Of a DNA stretch of 64,000 bases, positions 8,382 through 18,001 are shown one piece after another (within the stretch, counting starts at the first letter, position 1; every line of letters begins with the position of its first letter). A program made the position numbers and the translations under genes. Under the pieces are notes generated by a model that ran no database searches, was not told the DNA's origin, and saw only the letters and a program-made list of their open reading frames with translations. Source of the DNA: Nitrosomonadaceae bacterium (GTDB lineage: Bacteria; Pseudomonadota; Gammaproteobacteria; Burkholderiales; Nitrosomonadaceae); assembly GCA_002721545.1 (NCBI GenBank), contig PBKR01000011.1, positions 1 through 64,000 on the forward strand, written 5' to 3'.

Positions 8382-9074
8382 TTAATTTTCTACATCTAAT
8401 TCCCCTTTTTCTAGGTGCCGAGTCAGATGTGCAGTTCTGGCAGCATGAGGATCATGTGTAACCATGATGATAGTCTTTTCCATTTCTTTATTTAGGCGAT
8501 CAAGTATAGCGAGAATTTCTTCTGCTGATGTGCGGTCTAAGTCGCCTGTAGGTTCGTCTGCCACTAATATTGCTGGATCAGAAATAAAGGCGCGGGCAAT
8601 TGCTACACGTTGTTGTTGTCCGCCAGATAGCTCGGAAGGATAATGTTCCATGCGATTAGAGAGCCCAACCATTGCTAGAGCTAATTCTACTCGTTCTTGT
8701 CGTTCTTTAAATGAAAGTTGTGTTAGTAATAGTGGAAGTTCCACATTCTCAAATGCTGTTAATACTGGCATTAAATTATAAAACTGGAAAATAAAGCCTA
8801 CATTTACTGCTCTCCAATCAGCTAATTCTCTCTCAGATAAAAGGGCAATATTTTTTCCTCCTACTTCCAGTATTCCGCTATCCGGCGTATCAATTCCTGC
8901 AATCAAGTTAAGTAATGTACTTTTACCAGACCCTGAGGGTCCCATCAGAGCAATGAATTCTCCTGTAGGGATATCAAAAGTAATATCAGTTAATACAGGC
9001 ACAGTTTGTTCGCCCCTGCGATAGGATTTTGTAAGATGTTTAATATGGATAATAGACTCTGAAAAATTTTCCAT
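8382..9074 (-). CDS. ABC transporter ATP-binding protein (MacB/LolD family)
   Basis: This 230-residue ATPase has Walker A GPSGSGKST at 45-53, the Q-loop FIFQFYNL near 95-102, signature LSGGQQQR at 149-156, Walker B ILVADEPTGDLD ending near 180, and the switch His in MVTHDPHAA. The family usually has GNLD after Walker B; here it is GDLD. It powers the two FtsX-type permeases next to it. It is 16 bases after the adaptor gene, so translation is probably coupled. The LolD/MacB family drives substrate extraction or export by a mechanotransmission mechanism. Confidence 0.92.
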   Translation of the reverse strand: MENFSESIIHIKHLTKSYRRGEQTVPVLTDITFDIPTGEFIALMGPSGSGKSTLLNLIAGIDTPDSGILEVGGKNIALLSERELADWRAVNVGFIFQFYNLMPVLTAFENVELPLLLTQLSFKERQERVELALAMVGLSNRMEHYPSELSGGQQQRVAIARAFISDPAILVADEPTGDLDRTSAEEILAILDRLNKEMEKTIIMVTHDPHAARTAHLTRHLEKGELDVEN

Positions 9075-9090
9075 TCTATTAAGATTTCAT

Positions 9091-10308
9091 TTATTTCGAT
9101 ATGGTTTTAACTATATCGCCAGTAGTAAGATCATTGATTGGTCTTAATACGATTTTGTCTCCTGGTTTGGGTCCTGTTAATATTTCAATCATGTCCCCAA
9201 TTTTTTGACCTGTTTCAATTGGCATTTCAATTACTTTTTTTTCTTTTATAAGGAATATTATTTCTTGATTATTTCGCTTAGTTATAGCATCGGGTTGTAT
9301 GACTGTACGGGGCATGCGTTGATCAACGGGCATTTCTTTTTCAAGAAATGCTATTTTTGCGCTCATTTCTGGCAAAATTTTGGGATTACGATCAATAAAT
9401 TTTACCTTTACTAGTACAGTGGCTTTTGAACGGTCTACTGTTGGAACTATTCGTTGTACAACGCCACGTAATCGTGATGCAGGCAGTGCATCTAATTGGA
9501 TTTCACATGGTTGCCCCAATCTTACTTTATGTAGATTTGATTCAGATACATCGGCCTCAACCTCTAATGTATCCATGTCCGCCATAGTTACTACGGCACC
9601 TTTTGCATTAAGTGCAGAAGAAAAAGGCGTAACCACATCACCAATATTCGCACTTTTTGTCAATACTACCCCATCGAATGGTGCGCGAATCAATGTATGT
9701 TCTACAGAGGTTTGTGCCACATGATATCCTGCCTTTGCTGCCCCAATTGCAGCTTTATATCCAATAACAGCAGCCTGTGCAGCACGAAAGCGAGCCACAG
9801 CTATATCATATGTGGATTGAGAAATAAAATTCTTTGTTAATAAATTTCTTTTTCGTTTAAGTGATGCTTCTGCATTTATTAATTCAGCTTTTCCTTGCTG
9901 AAGATTTGCTTCAGCAACTTTAATTTTAGCTGCGGCCTGCTTCATTGTGGCAGAGACATCTTTATTTTCCAGCTGTGCAATTACTTCTCCTTTTTTCACT
10001 TTGCTGCCCTCGGTAACACCCAGCCATTCAACACGCCCAGTTGCTTTAGATGCTACAGCTGCTTTTCTTTGTGCAGTGACATATCCTGTGGCATTAAGTA
10101 GCGTGAATGATTGAGAAGGGTAGGCTGTAGTAACAGTAGCAGATTCTATCTCAACAGGTGTGATGCTTTTGAAATATAGAAACAAAAATAATGCTAGCGT
10201 GACAATAATTGAAAAGGTAGCTATTGATTTTGGTTTTCTATTACGACTAGTAATTCTAGTTGAGCTATTTCTGTCTATTTTTAATTTGGATAAATCTTTT
10301 TCTGCCAC
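9091..10308 (-). CDS. Periplasmic adaptor (membrane fusion) protein of the ABC exporter, MacA/RND-adaptor type
   Basis: This 405-residue protein has one N-terminal membrane helix (about 29-48), then a lipoyl half-domain (VASKATGRVEWLGVTEGSKVKKGEVI), a short alpha-helical hairpin (about 125-195), the second lipoyl half (IRAPFDGVVL), a beta barrel and a membrane-proximal domain. Such adaptors bridge the inner-membrane transporter to a TolC-type outer-membrane channel. No tolC gene is nearby, so a shared channel is inferred. It is the first gene of the exporter operon. The chosen start is a GTG at 10306-10308 with only a weak ribosome site. Confidence 0.88.
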   Translation of the reverse strand: MAEKDLSKLKIDRNSSTRITSRNRKPKSIATFSIIVTLALFLFLYFKSITPVEIESATVTTAYPSQSFTLLNATGYVTAQRKAAVASKATGRVEWLGVTEGSKVKKGEVIAQLENKDVSATMKQAAAKIKVAEANLQQGKAELINAEASLKRKRNLLTKNFISQSTYDIAVARFRAAQAAVIGYKAAIGAAKAGYHVAQTSVEHTLIRAPFDGVVLTKSANIGDVVTPFSSALNAKGAVVTMADMDTLEVEADVSESNLHKVRLGQPCEIQLDALPASRLRGVVQRIVPTVDRSKATVLVKVKFIDRNPKILPEMSAKIAFLEKEMPVDQRMPRTVIQPDAITKRNNQEIIFLIKEKKVIEMPIETGQKIGDMIEILTGPKPGDKIVLRPINDLTTGDIVKTISK

Positions 10309-10406
10309 AGGAGCGCCTTTGAAATTTTGATGTGGTGATTATGGCGTAGAAGTTACGTTACTGCTAGAGATCTATTTGGAGTTTTGTAGTGTTTTCTAGC
10401 TATAAA

Positions 10407-11744
10407 TTACTCTAGCCTCACTATTTTTGAGCGTGAAAGAGGTGGATTTTTGGAAAAATAGCGCTTAATTCCATCGAGCATTGCTTTGGCCATTTTGTCC
10501 TGATAAAATTTATTGCGAAGCTTTTTCTCTTCAGCTGGATTACTAATAAAAGCGGTCTCTACTAAAATCGAAGGAATATCAGGAGATTTAAGTACTGCAA
10601 ATCCAGCTTGTTCTACATGACTTTTATGTAAATGATTGATTTCACCAATCTCTGATAATACTTCTTTTGCAAGATTGTGGCTGTCTTCTCTTGTTTGTGA
10701 TAGTGAAAGGTCTAGAAGGGTTTTGTTAAGATAGGGATCCTTAGTATCAATATTTACTCCTCCAATTAGATCCGCATCATTTTCAGTTTTTGCTAGCCAT
10801 CGTGCGGCAGCAGAAGTTGCGCCACGTTCAGACAATGTAAATACAGAAGAACCTCTTGCATGAGGCTTAACAAAAGCATCGGCATGTATTGATACAAATA
10901 AATCAGCATTTATTTTTCTCGCCTTTTCTAGTCGCGTTCGGAGAGACAGATAGTAATCTCCATCTCGAGTTAATGCTGCTTGCATATTGGGTTCAGCATC
11001 TATTTTAGCTTTGAGTTTTCGCGCAATGGCAAGAGTAATATTTTTTTCACGTGTACCCCTCTTACTTATTGCCCCGGGGTCTTCTCCTCCATGACCGGGA
11101 TCAATTGCAACAGTTATGATCCGTATGGCTGAATCAGGCTTCTTTTTTCTAGTTGAGGCTACTTTTGATTTTCTATCTGATTGGATATGTGCAGAAGCAT
11201 TAGCTTGTGCTGATTTTACCGCTCCTTTATTTATTAATGCCATTAAAGGGTCAGGTGGGGTAATAGGGTAAATGTCTAGCACTAAGCGGTGACCATAATC
11301 TCCTACTGGCTTAAGAACAAATGCCTGAGGTTTAATTTCGCTTTTTAAGTCCAGGACAAGCCGTAGGGTCCCTAACTTAAATTTACCAATACGGATCGCG
11401 CGAATATATAAATTATCAGCACTTATTTTACTGGGTAATTTTTTAATTTCAGAAGAAAGCTGAACATCTGTTAGATCTAGCACAACCCGATTTGGATTTT
11501 TAAGTAAAATAAGTGAGTAATCTATGGGAGTATCTGACTCTAGGGTAAGGCGGGTATATTCTGATGCTGGCCAAATACGAGTAGAATTTACTGTTGTGTC
11601 AGCTAAAACTGTACCAGTAGCTAAAAATATATGAAATGCTGCTACAATAAAAATGATATAAAATTTTGCTAAAAAAGATATTCTCGGACAATCGGGCGAT
11701 ATCCTAGCTAATGAGATTTCTAGATTTTCCAATCTTTTAAACAC
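10407..11744 (-). CDS. amiC: N-acetylmuramoyl-L-alanine amidase with AMIN domain
   Basis: The enzyme cuts the bond between MurNAc and the stem peptide, splitting septal peptidoglycan. The 445-residue protein has an N-terminal hydrophobic export signal (about 27-48), an AMIN domain (about 55-160) for septal targeting, a basic linker, and an Amidase_3 domain (about 210-430). The Zn ligands are visible in DPGHGGEDPGA, in REKNITLA, in SIHADAF and in the catalytic Glu of LVETAFISN. The GTG start overlaps the end of tsaE by 25 bases, so the genes are translationally coupled. AmiC and the neighbour TsaE are linked this way in many Betaproteobacteria. Confidence 0.93.
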   Translation of the reverse strand: MFKRLENLEISLARISPDCPRISFLAKFYIIFIVAAFHIFLATGTVLADTTVNSTRIWPASEYTRLTLESDTPIDYSLILLKNPNRVVLDLTDVQLSSEIKKLPSKISADNLYIRAIRIGKFKLGTLRLVLDLKSEIKPQAFVLKPVGDYGHRLVLDIYPITPPDPLMALINKGAVKSAQANASAHIQSDRKSKVASTRKKKPDSAIRIITVAIDPGHGGEDPGAISKRGTREKNITLAIARKLKAKIDAEPNMQAALTRDGDYYLSLRTRLEKARKINADLFVSIHADAFVKPHARGSSVFTLSERGATSAAARWLAKTENDADLIGGVNIDTKDPYLNKTLLDLSLSQTREDSHNLAKEVLSEIGEINHLHKSHVEQAGFAVLKSPDIPSILVETAFISNPAEEKKLRNKFYQDKMAKAMLDGIKRYFSKNPPLSRSKIVRLE

Positions 11745-12202
11745 TGTCTACCTACCTCCGTGCCAGCTTGAATTTCAATATCGCGCCCCATCTCATTTAT
11801 AGTAAAAGAAATTTCTATATCTGGTATGGGTAATAGTTTTTCTGCTTTTTCAGGCCACTCCACCAGACAAATGGAGTTTTTATTAAAATACTCACGAAAC
11901 CCAGCCTCTTCCCATTCTTCAGGATCAGTGAAACGATAGAAATCAAAGTGATAAAAGTATAACCTGTAAATTTTATAAAGTTCAACCAAATTATATGTAG
12001 GGCTTTTGACTTTTCCTTTATAACCTAAACCACGCAAGATACCTCTTGTAAATGTTGTTTTGCCTGAGCCAAGGTTGCCTTTTAAGAAAATTATAAGCCC
12101 CGGACGTAGTATAGGGGATATCTTTACACCAAGAGCTAGTGTTACAGATTCACTCTTTAAGTGGCATGATGCAATAGAATTGTTATGATGAGAATTATGC
12201 AA
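11720..12202 (-). CDS. tsaE: tRNA threonylcarbamoyladenosine biosynthesis ATPase TsaE
   Basis: TsaE is the ATPase partner of TsaB-TsaD in making t6A37 on ANN-decoding tRNAs. The 160-residue product has the P-loop GNLGSGKTTF around residue 42, the SPTYNLVE switch region, HFDFYRF and the LVEWPEKAE motif of the family. The only sensible start is a TTG at 12202 (reverse strand), which gives the usual 20 residues before the LALG stretch. That start lies inside the first codons of the divergent queG, leaving no space between the two genes. Confidence 0.92.
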   Translation of the reverse strand: MHNSHHNNSIASCHLKSESVTLALGVKISPILRPGLIIFLKGNLGSGKTTFTRGILRGLGYKGKVKSPTYNLVELYKIYRLYFYHFDFYRFTDPEEWEEAGFREYFNKNSICLVEWPEKAEKLLPIPDIEISFTINEMGRDIEIQAGTEVGRQCLKDWKI

Positions 12203-13291
12203 AAAAATATTTCCAATTATCTGCTTTTAGATTTAGCTTCAGTTACAAATAATATTAGAATTTGGAGCAAAGAGCTTGGATTTCAAGAAATCGGTATATC
12301 TGATGCTAAATCTGAAAAATCACATATTGAATCAGGCCTATTAAGGTGGTTAGACATAGGATATCACGGCACCATGGATTATATGGTAAAACATGGTATT
12401 AAGCGCGTTCATCCAGACAAATTGATACCAGGCACACTGCGAGTAATTTCGGTACGGATGAATTATTCACCGCCTAAAACAAGAAATAGTTGGCAAGTAA
12501 TAAAAGATCGTGAGAAAGCATTTATCTCTCGCTATGCGCTTGGCCGAGATTATCATAAGGTATTACGTGGCCGATTACAAAAGCTTGCTGATAAAATAGC
12601 TGAACAAATAGGCTGTTTTAATTATCGCGTGTTTTCTGATAGCGCACCTGTTATGGAAGTGGAATGGGCGCAAAAATCTGGTCTTGGGTGGCGTGGAAAA
12701 CATACCCTCCTACTTTCACGTGAGGCTGGCTCAATGTTTTTCCTTGGAGAAATATATACTGATTTGCCATTGCCTGTAGATAAACCCATCAAAAATTATT
12801 GTGGTACTTGTACAAAATGTATCGATATATGTCCTACCCAGGCTATTATTGAACCTTACAGATTAGATGCTAGACGTTGTATTTCCTATCTTACTATCGA
12901 GCTAAAAGGTAGTATCCCGGAACCCTTGCGTCCTTTAATTGGAAATCGAGTCTATGGATGTGATGATTGCCAGTTGGCTTGTCCTTGGAATAAATATGCT
13001 GCAGCTACTGGAGAACAAGATTTCGCTGTACGTAATGGCTTAGATAACTCATCTTTAGTAGAGTTATTTAATTGGAGTAGAGAAGAGTTTGATACAAAAT
13101 TAGCTGGTAGCCCAATTCGGAGAATTGGGCATGAACAATGGCTTCGTAACTTGGCTGTAGGATTAGGGAATGCTTCATATTCTAAGAAAATATCTAATGC
13201 ATTAAAAGCTCGATATAATGATAATTCGCCTTTGGTTCGTGAGCATGTGAGATGGGCTTTACAGCAACATGGCGTGGTAGGACACTTATAG
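12185..13291 (+). CDS. queG: Epoxyqueuosine reductase
   Basis: QueG uses cobalamin and two 4Fe-4S clusters to reduce epoxyqueuosine to queuosine in tRNA. The 368-residue protein has the DUF1730 N-terminal half, the CGTCTKCIDICP ferredoxin motif near 206-217 and the second cluster motif CDDCQLACPW near 257-266, followed by a HEAT-like tail. Possible starts are ATG at 12185, 12188 or 12197; all overlap the start of the divergent tsaE. A cobalamin supply is required, which I cannot check in this window. Confidence 0.93.
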   Translation: MMRIMQKNISNYLLLDLASVTNNIRIWSKELGFQEIGISDAKSEKSHIESGLLRWLDIGYHGTMDYMVKHGIKRVHPDKLIPGTLRVISVRMNYSPPKTRNSWQVIKDREKAFISRYALGRDYHKVLRGRLQKLADKIAEQIGCFNYRVFSDSAPVMEVEWAQKSGLGWRGKHTLLLSREAGSMFFLGEIYTDLPLPVDKPIKNYCGTCTKCIDICPTQAIIEPYRLDARRCISYLTIELKGSIPEPLRPLIGNRVYGCDDCQLACPWNKYAAATGEQDFAVRNGLDNSSLVELFNWSREEFDTKLAGSPIRRIGHEQWLRNLAVGLGNASYSKKISNALKARYNDNSPLVREHVRWALQQHGVVGHL

Positions 13292-13381
13292 TTTATAAAT
13301 ATAAGAGGTGAGCTTAATTTGCTTAGCACTAGTGTTGATAAGTCTCTTATATAAATGAATTAGAAGTGTAAAGGGGTAAAA

Positions 13382-13759
13382 ATGTTGCTTGCTGACACAA
13401 TTCTTATTTTCCATTTTCTATTTGTAATTTTTGTTGTTGGAGGGTTGCCGGTAATCTGGATTGGGGAATGGATTGGGTTGGAATTTGTGCGAAATATTTG
13501 GTTTCGAATCATTCATCTGGCCGCCATTTTTGTTGTTGTTGGAGAGTCTATTCTTGGTGTGGCCTGCCCTCTGACAATATGGGAAGATAATTTACGGCAA
13601 TCTGAATCTGAGCTCGGGTTTATTCAAAGGTGGCTGCACTACATAGTGTTTTATGAACTGCCAGAATGGGTGTTTACAGTAATTTATTTGTTATATGCAA
13701 TTTTGATTGTCACTACATTCTTATTAATCCCACCATATTATAAAAATACACGCATATGA
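13382..13759 (+). CDS. DUF2784 family membrane protein
   Basis: This 125-residue protein has four hydrophobic segments (about 4-30, 40-62, 85-100, 100-118). Its layout of an N-terminal ADTILIFHFLFVIFVV, a central CPLTIWE and HYIVFYELPEWVF matches the DUF2784 family of unknown function. It starts at an ATG 90 bases after queG and reads in the same direction. No function is known for the family. Confidence 0.75.
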   Translation: MLLADTILIFHFLFVIFVVGGLPVIWIGEWIGLEFVRNIWFRIIHLAAIFVVVGESILGVACPLTIWEDNLRQSESELGFIQRWLHYIVFYELPEWVFTVIYLLYAILIVTTFLLIPPYYKNTRI

Positions 13760-13857
13760 TATGTTGTTTTATTGATGGTAATTTGGTAGTTAATCCAAAT
13801 TTAATCTGAACGTTATTCAATTAATCATGTTTTTTCTATTTAAAATCATTTAACAAT

Positions 13858-14691
13858 TTAATTTGTTGTAGCAGGAAGCTCGATCATATGTTTGTTATTA
13901 ATTTGGAAACCTTGGAAATCATAAAGTGTATTATCAATTAGATGCGAGGGCTGTACATTACGTAGTGCGGTAAACATGGTTTCTAGTCTTCCGGGGAAAT
14001 TCTTTTCCCATTCTCGCATCATTTTTTTAATTCTTTGGCGTTGTAGGTTTTGTTGTGAGCCACATAAGTTACAAGGAATAATAGGAAATATTTCAATATT
14101 CGCGTACTCCTCCAAATCTTTTTCTTTACAATAAACAAGTGGACGAATCACAATGTGTTGGCCAGTATCATTTATTAATTTAGGTGACATGGCTTTTAGC
14201 TTTCCACCATAAAATAAATTAAGAAACAGGGTTTCAAGGATATCATCTCGGTGATGACCTAATGCAATTTTAGTCGCACCTATTTCACTGGCAACCCGAT
14301 ATAAAACTCCACGCCTTAGACGAGAGCATAGGCTGCAGGTGGTCTTACCTTCAGGAATAACCCTTTTTACTACACTATAAGTATCTTGCTCAATAATATG
14401 AAAAGGAATGCCAATTTTAGTTAGATATTCTGGCAATATTTGCTCTGGAAATCCTGGTTGCTTTTGGTCCAGATTCACAGCAATTAATTCAAATTGCATT
14501 TGTGCGCGTGATTGAAGGTTGCGTAAAATATCAAGCAATGCATAGCTATCCTTGCCACCAGACAGACATACCATGACTTTATCGCCTTCTTCAATCATAT
14601 TGAAATCCGAAATTGCAGAGCCAACTTGGCGTCTTAATCGTTTATACAGTTTATTCGTATTATATTTTTCTTTTCTAGAGTATTTCTCCAT
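13858..14691 (-). CDS. ttcA: tRNA 2-thiocytidine(32) synthetase
   Basis: TtcA thiolates C32 of certain tRNAs using ATP and a 4Fe-4S cluster. The 277-residue protein has the PP-loop SGGKDS at 44-49 and the Cys pairs of the family: CSLC (LCSRLRRGV) near 117-120 and CNLCGSQQ near 208. [10 protein letters not shown] is the conserved central motif. Its 3' end faces the DUF2784 gene convergently. The length is close to the family norm of about 290. Confidence 0.93.
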   Translation of the reverse strand: MEKYSRKEKYNTNKLYKRLRRQVGSAISDFNMIEEGDKVMVCLSGGKDSYALLDILRNLQSRAQMQFELIAVNLDQKQPGFPEQILPEYLTKIGIPFHIIEQDTYSVVKRVIPEGKTTCSLCSRLRRGVLYRVASEIGATKIALGHHRDDILETLFLNLFYGGKLKAMSPKLINDTGQHIVIRPLVYCKEKDLEEYANIEIFPIIPCNLCGSQQNLQRQRIKKMMREWEKNFPGRLETMFTALRNVQPSHLIDNTLYDFQGFQINNKHMIELPATTN

Positions 14692-15432
14692 TACAATCCT
14701 CGTAATTTAAAAGAACAGTTTGTGAAATTTTTCTTTTGAATAAATATTTGTAGGATATTAGTATAAATGGGTTGTCATGAAGTTAATTAAAACATAGGTA
14801 GTTATTTTATTAGTTTTGGTTCAAATTGAGGAGTTCTTGAAATTTTTTGATTGTGGCTATTTAATTTTCAAGGGCATGATTTAATCATTTTAAAAATAAA
14901 AACGATTTGGCAAGTTGTTAGGAAATATTGATATTGGTTAAAGCCTAATGTATATTAACTCTCCAAATAGGACATTAATAACCTTTTATCTAATTTTTAT
15001 TCCTTTGAAATAATATATAAAATAGTTGTAGTTATAACATATTATTTGTATTGATTTCCTAGTCTAGAATATTAAGATTGTGTTTTGGATAGGATAGGGA
15101 GAAAAAATTTTATATATCTTATTTAGAAATAATACGAACTGTGCCATGCTAATTTCAAAATATTATTTTTATATGAATTTATATGGGTTAATTATAAAGT
15201 TGTTAGGAATAAAAATTAAAGATAAATTGAAGCTTGTCTGGGTATTTCCGGCGTGTTAAAATTCGCTGTTATTTAGCTACGCAATCATATATTTAAACAA
15301 ACATAAACATTAAAATTAATTAGTTATATTAAATTTGATAGGTGCAGAGACTAATAAGGAAATATTTAATAAATTTATATTTCACACTAAAAATTAGAAA
15401 TATGAAGTTGAGGAAATTAAGCGGGGGGGAAT
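14692..15432. other. 741-base non-coding region between ttcA and the cox operon
   Basis: This is the longest gap in the window, very AT-rich, without a credible open reading frame or tRNA on either strand. It must hold the divergent promoters for ttcA and the cox operon. One good sigma-70-like promoter is seen at 15234-15262. A 13-base word AAGTTGTTAGGAA occurs twice (14912 and 15198), which may be chance. No riboswitch or structured RNA was recognised. Confidence 0.6.
15234..15262 (+). promoter_or_regulatory. Candidate sigma-70 promoter of the cox operon
   Basis: TTGTCT (15234-15239) and TAAAAT (15257-15262) are separated by 17 bases. They lie in the one locally GC-richer patch of the gap. 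They predict a 5' leader of about 160 bases before ctaC, which itself has a GGGGGGA ribosome site. Confidence 0.45.
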
Positions 15433-16236
15433 ATGGGCAGTAAAGTAACAACTATATTGGTGTGGGTCTCAGCACTTTTTATGTACCCAAGTTTGGCGGC
15501 GGCTGAAAAATTAAGCACAATTAATTTACCGGCACCAAATACAGCAGTTGCCTCAGAAATGTATGATCTACATATGTATGTTATGTACATTTGTGTCGTA
15601 ATTTTTATTGGCGTATTCGGTACAATGTTCTATTCTGTTGTTGTTCACAGAAAGTCTAAAGGTTACAAGGCTGCCAATTTTCACCATAGCACCACTGTTG
15701 AAATTATCTGGACAGCTGTCCCTATTTTTATTCTTATAGGTATGGGTTACCCTGCTACTAAAACAGTTGTTGATATGAAGGATACATCAGCACCAGAAAT
15801 TACTATTAAAGCAACTGGTTATCAGTGGATGTGGGGGTATGATTATTTAACTGGGGAAGGAGAAGGAATTAGTTTCTACAGTAGGTCATCTACCCCAAGA
15901 GAGCAAATCAGAAATGAAGCTCCTAAAGGCGAACATTATATATTGGAGGTTGATAATAATGTTGTTGTGCCTGTTGGGAAAAAAATTCGAATACTCACTA
16001 CTGCAAATGATGTGATTCATGCGTGGTCAGTACAGCAGCTAGGTGTAAAACAAGATGCTATTCCAGGTTACATACGTGATACTTGGTTTAAAGCTGAAAA
16101 GCCAGGTATATATCGTGGTGTGTGTTCGGAACTTTGTGGTAAGGAGCATGCATATATGCCAATAGTTGTAGAAGTAATGGAGCAAGAAAAATATACTCAA
16201 TGGGTGGCTGCTCAACAAGCAGCTGCTGATGGTTGA
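15433..16236 (+). CDS. ctaC: Cytochrome c oxidase subunit II
   Basis: Subunit II of the aa3-type oxidase takes electrons from cytochrome c through the CuA centre. The 267-residue protein has a signal peptide (about 1-24), two membrane helices (about 45-68 and 85-108) and a periplasmic cupredoxin domain. That domain carries HAWSVQQLGVKQDAIPG and the CuA motif CSELCGKEHAYM with both Cys, His and Met. There is no C-terminal cytochrome c domain, so it is a caa3-negative, aa3-type subunit. It is the first gene of the cox operon. Confidence 0.96.
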   Translation: MGSKVTTILVWVSALFMYPSLAAAEKLSTINLPAPNTAVASEMYDLHMYVMYICVVIFIGVFGTMFYSVVVHRKSKGYKAANFHHSTTVEIIWTAVPIFILIGMGYPATKTVVDMKDTSAPEITIKATGYQWMWGYDYLTGEGEGISFYSRSSTPREQIRNEAPKGEHYILEVDNNVVVPVGKKIRILTTANDVIHAWSVQQLGVKQDAIPGYIRDTWFKAEKPGIYRGVCSELCGKEHAYMPIVVEVMEQEKYTQWVAAQQAAADG

Positions 16237-16402
16237 TGTTTTTTTTATAATAGACGGGCTAGAAGCCAAGGGCGAAAAAGTATATGCAGTAAATTTTGCT
16301 ATAGTAATTACCTATGAACGCAATACCAAAGGTAATATAGCAGATATAGTGCAAACCTTGAGAAATTAAAGCATTTAGAAATTAAGGAACGAGGAGAATA
16401 TT

Positions 16403-17998
16403 ATGGCAGCAGTACACCATCCTGATCACGGCCAGGCGCATGAACATGAGCATCATGGTCCACCTAGTGGCATCATGCGTTGGTTGACCACTACTAATCA
16501 TAAAGATATTGGTACGCTATACCTATGGTTTAGCTTTACAATGTTTTTAACAGGTGGGGTGATGGCTCTAACTATACGTTCTGAGTTATTTCAACCAGGC
16601 TTACAGATTGTAGAGCCAGAATTTTTTAATCAGCTTACAACTTTGCATGGTTTGGTAATGGTGTTTGGTGCGATTATGCCTGCTTTTGTTGGATTTGCTA
16701 ACTGGCAGATACCAATGATGATAGGTGCTCCAGACATGGCTTTTGCTCGTATGAATAACTGGAGTTTTTGGTTATTACCTCCAGCAGCTATATTATTAAT
16801 TAGTTCATTTTTTGTACCAGGAGGCGCTGCAGCAGGTGGTTGGACACTATATCCACCGTTATCTATCCAGACGGGGATGGGTATGGATATGACAATTTTT
16901 GCTATTCATATATTAGGTGCTTCTTCAATCATGGGGTCAATAAATATTGTAACAACTATTCTAAATATGCGAGCCCCAGGTATGACAATGATGAAAATGC
17001 CATTATTTGTATGGACTTGGCTCATTACTGCATATTTGCTTCTTGCAGTCATGCCAGTATTGGCAGGGGCTGTTACGATGTTATTGACTGACCGTCAATT
17101 TGGGACCAATTTCTTTAATGCTGCTGGTGGTGGTGACCCAGTCATGTTTCAACACATCTTTTGGTTTTTCGGGCACCCAGAAGTATATATAATGATTCTG
17201 CCAGCATTTGGAATTGTATCTCACATTATTCCTACATTTGCTCGTAAGAGATTGTTTGGCTATTCGTCAATGGTTTATGCGACTGCATCTATTGCAATTC
17301 TGTCATTTATTGTATGGGCGCATCATATGTTTACAGTAGGTATGCCTGTTACTGCACAGCTGTTTTTTATGTATGCAACGATGTTGATAGCCGTTCCAAC
17401 AGGGGTAAAAGTATTTAATTGGACTGCTACAATGTGGCGTGGATCCATGACATTTGAAGCGCCTATGTTGTTTGCTATTGGCTTTATTTTCTTGTTTACC
17501 ATTGGTGGATTTAGCGGAATAGTGCTTGCAGTAGTACCTGTAGACATACAATTGCAGGAAACCTATTATGTAATAGCTCATTTTCATTATGTGCTTGTGT
17601 CTGGTTCATTATTTGCACTATTTGGAGGGACTTATTACTGGATACCAAAATGGACTGGTAATATGTATGACGAAGGTTTAGCCAAAACACACTTTTGGTG
17701 TTCTATGATTTTCTTTAATGTCACATTCTTTGTACAGCATTTCTTGGGACTAGCAGGGATGCCTCGTAGAGTACCAGATTATGCTTTACAGTTTGCTGAT
17801 TTCAACATGATTTCAAGTATAGGTGCTTTTGGATTTGGTTTGAGTCAGTTAATATTTCTGTACGCTATTATTAAATGTATACGCGGTGGAGAAAAAGCAA
17901 CAGATGAGGTTTGGGAAAGTGCAGATACGCTAGAATTCACTGACTTACCTTCACCGGCACCGTATCATAGTTTTGAAACGGCACCACAGGTAAAATAA
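16403..17998 (+). CDS. ctaD: Cytochrome c oxidase subunit I
   Basis: Subunit I carries heme a and the heme a3-CuB site that reduces oxygen and pumps protons. The 531-residue protein has twelve membrane helices. Visible motifs are the heme a ligand region LHGLVMVFG, the CuB/His-Tyr region [23 protein letters not shown] with two CuB His, the K-channel TGVKVFNW, and AHFHYVL with the heme ligands. All marks of an A-type oxidase are present. The N terminus is His-rich ([15 protein letters not shown]). It lies 166 bases after ctaC with an AACGAGGAG ribosome site. Confidence 0.97.
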   Translation: MAAVHHPDHGQAHEHEHHGPPSGIMRWLTTTNHKDIGTLYLWFSFTMFLTGGVMALTIRSELFQPGLQIVEPEFFNQLTTLHGLVMVFGAIMPAFVGFANWQIPMMIGAPDMAFARMNNWSFWLLPPAAILLISSFFVPGGAAAGGWTLYPPLSIQTGMGMDMTIFAIHILGASSIMGSINIVTTILNMRAPGMTMMKMPLFVWTWLITAYLLLAVMPVLAGAVTMLLTDRQFGTNFFNAAGGGDPVMFQHIFWFFGHPEVYIMILPAFGIVSHIIPTFARKRLFGYSSMVYATASIAILSFIVWAHHMFTVGMPVTAQLFFMYATMLIAVPTGVKVFNWTATMWRGSMTFEAPMLFAIGFIFLFTIGGFSGIVLAVVPVDIQLQETYYVIAHFHYVLVSGSLFALFGGTYYWIPKWTGNMYDEGLAKTHFWCSMIFFNVTFFVQHFLGLAGMPRRVPDYALQFADFNMISSIGAFGFGLSQLIFLYAIIKCIRGGEKATDEVWESADTLEFTDLPSPAPYHSFETAPQVK

Positions 17999-18001
17999 AG
18001 T

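Noticed and set aside
8363-8389. Imperfect inverted repeat sharing 15 bases with the palindrome at 593-618
   Set aside because: The arms have a bulge, the right arm includes the stop codon of the ATPase gene, and the shared bases are all A/T-rich; chance is likely.
14912-15210. AAGTTGTTAGGAA present twice upstream of the cox operon
   Set aside because: Thirteen bases twice in 300 bp of very AT-rich DNA is weak, and the positions have no clear relation to a promoter; noted only as a remark.
16039-16269. Open frames antisense to ctaC, ctaD, ilvD, ftsZ and other genes
   Set aside because: These frames mirror codon bias of the strong genes on the other strand; no ribosome site or known family supports them.
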